Below are positions 7,064-7,876 of a DNA stretch of 7,876 nucleotides, piece by piece. A program made the translations under genes and the position numbers. Each line of letters starts with the position of its first letter. The first letter of the stretch is position 1. Under the pieces are notes generated by a model that was not told the DNA's origin, did not search any database, and saw nothing but the letters and a program-made list of their open reading frames with translations. The stretch spans positions 1 through 7,876 of the forward strand of contig JAGTUZ010000064.1 in NCBI GenBank assembly GCA_018224415.1. The letters run 5' to 3'. The stretch is from Bacteroidota bacterium. GTDB lineage: Bacteria; Bacteroidota; Ignavibacteria; SZUA-365.

Positions 7064-7876
7064 ATGGACCCCGTCGCGGAATACAACGCACTGCTCGATG
7101 CGATCAGGCGCCAGGGCGCCGACGCCCGTCTGCACATGGTGGCATTCAGCGGTGGCGTCGACAGCACGCTCGTCGCGAAGGCCGTATTCGACGTATTTCC
7201 CGGCAACAGCGAAGCAGTGATGGCGCTTTCGCCATCGGTCGCCGACGCCATGCGCCAATCCGCCGTCGACCTTGCCGCACGCATCGGCATTCCCCTGCGT
7301 TTTATCGAAACCCACGAGTATCTCGATCCCGACTACGTCGCGAATGAGGGGATGAGCTGCTACGTCTGCAAGAGCAGTATCTACGACGCGATGGAGGCCA
7401 TATCCGCATCGGACGCCGCCTTGGCGGCCGGTACCCTGCTGTACAACGGCACAAACGCCGAGGACGCTGCCGATCCGACCCGTGTCGGACTGCGGGCTGC
7501 GCGCGAGCACGCAGTGCGGAGTCCGCTCGCCCGTTATGCGAAACACGAAATCCGCCAGCTGCTGCGGCATGCCGGCCTTCCCAACTGGAATGCCGCCGCC
7601 AGTCCCTGCCTGCGTTCGCGCCTGCAGATCGGCGTGCATGCCACGCCCGAACATCTGCGCCGTATCGAAGCGGCGGAGCAGATCGTGCGCCGCGTGTACG
7701 CTCTCGACGGCACGGTGGACTTCCGCGTGCGGCATCTCGCCGGCGACACCGCCATGGTGGAAATCGGCGCGCCGCTGCTCGATCATATCGATCTCACACG
7801 CTGCAGTGACGACCTGCAAGCGCTCGGCTTCCGCGCCGTGGACAAGCGCGCCTTCCGTTCCGGAAGCGTCAGCACC
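7064..7876 (+). CDS. larE: LarE, ATP-dependent sulfur transferase of nickel-pincer cofactor synthesis (3' partial)
   Basis: The 271 codons are open to the window edge; the family is about 270-280 residues, so only a short tail is missing. LarE adenylates the carboxylates of P2CMN and replaces them with thiocarboxylates, giving P2TMN for nickel insertion by LarC. Visible features are a PP-loop, SGGVDST (29-35); CYVCK with Cys99 and Cys102; YNGTNAEDAADPTRVGLRAARE (from 127), a typical LarE signature; and SPCLRSR with Cys182, aligning with the sulfur-donor cysteine (C176 in Lactiplantibacillus plantarum). Having all three cysteines suggests the iron-sulfur-cluster kind of LarE rather than the purely sacrificial kind. 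The ATG at 7064 has GGAG (7054-7057) 6 bases upstream and follows larB by 13 bases, so the two form an operon. larC may lie beyond the right edge. Confidence 0.93.
   Translation, partial: MDPVAEYNALLDAIRRQGADARLHMVAFSGGVDSTLVAKAVFDVFPGNSEAVMALSPSVADAMRQSAVDLAARIGIPLRFIETHEYLDPDYVANEGMSCYVCKSSIYDAMEAISASDAALAAGTLLYNGTNAEDAADPTRVGLRAAREHAVRSPLARYAKHEIRQLLRHAGLPNWNAAASPCLRSRLQIGVHATPEHLRRIEAAEQIVRRVYALDGTVDFRVRHLAGDTAMVEIGAPLLDHIDLTRCSDDLQALGFRAVDKRAFRSGSVST

Overview
The window is chromosomal DNA of an ordinary, gene-dense, GC-rich bacterium. I see no mobile element, phage gene, CRISPR array, tRNA or rRNA. The style (a bifunctional-type formiminotransferase-cyclodeaminase resembling the animal enzyme, a secreted M28 peptidase with a PA-like insert, a lone PstS-like lipoprotein, and modest use of Shine-Dalgarno sites) would fit the Bacteroidota/Ignavibacteriota/Kapabacteria side of bacterial diversity. 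This is a low-confidence guess: the window contains no taxonomic marker.

Layout. (1) Positions 1-617 (+) hold the cyclodeaminase domain of a folate/histidine-degradation enzyme, cut by the left edge. It converges on (2) a 73-residue CDGSH iron-sulfur protein at 694-915 (-), and a perfect 14-bp hairpin lies between the two. (3) At 1028-3570 (-) a two-gene unit encodes a secreted M28 zinc aminopeptidase followed, through a 4-base ATGA overlap, by a PstS-like substrate-binding lipoprotein. A hairpin followed by TTTT ends this unit. (4) A divergent 137-bp intergenic region separates it from copZ (3708-3917, +) and copA (3910-6207, +). These encode a copper chaperone and a Cu+ P1B-ATPase, overlap by 8 bases, and form a copper-efflux pair. 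(5) larB (6265-7050, +) and larE (7064 to the right edge, +) follow. They encode the first two steps of nickel-pincer nucleotide cofactor synthesis, which serves lactate racemase and related 2-hydroxyacid racemases/epimerases. larE lacks only its extreme C-terminus in this window.

How the genes work together. CopZ delivers Cu+ to CopA, which exports it. LarB carboxylates and hydrolyses nicotinic acid adenine dinucleotide, and LarE then sulfurates the product; the nickel insertase LarC and the client enzyme LarA are not in the window. The M28 peptidase and the lipoprotein are both exported and probably co-translated, but no shared pathway is evident.

The most noteworthy oddities are: a CopA whose otherwise near-invariant DKTGT phosphorylation motif reads DTTGT; an 18-bp tandem repeat with a 21-bp period just upstream of the CDGSH gene, which would encode a His-rich heptad repeat if translated; a possibly leaderless larB with an operator-like palindrome over its putative -35 box; and a three-cysteine LarE of the kind that may carry an iron-sulfur cluster. 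I found no clear undescribed multigene system. No stretch longer than about 140 bases lacks a gene.
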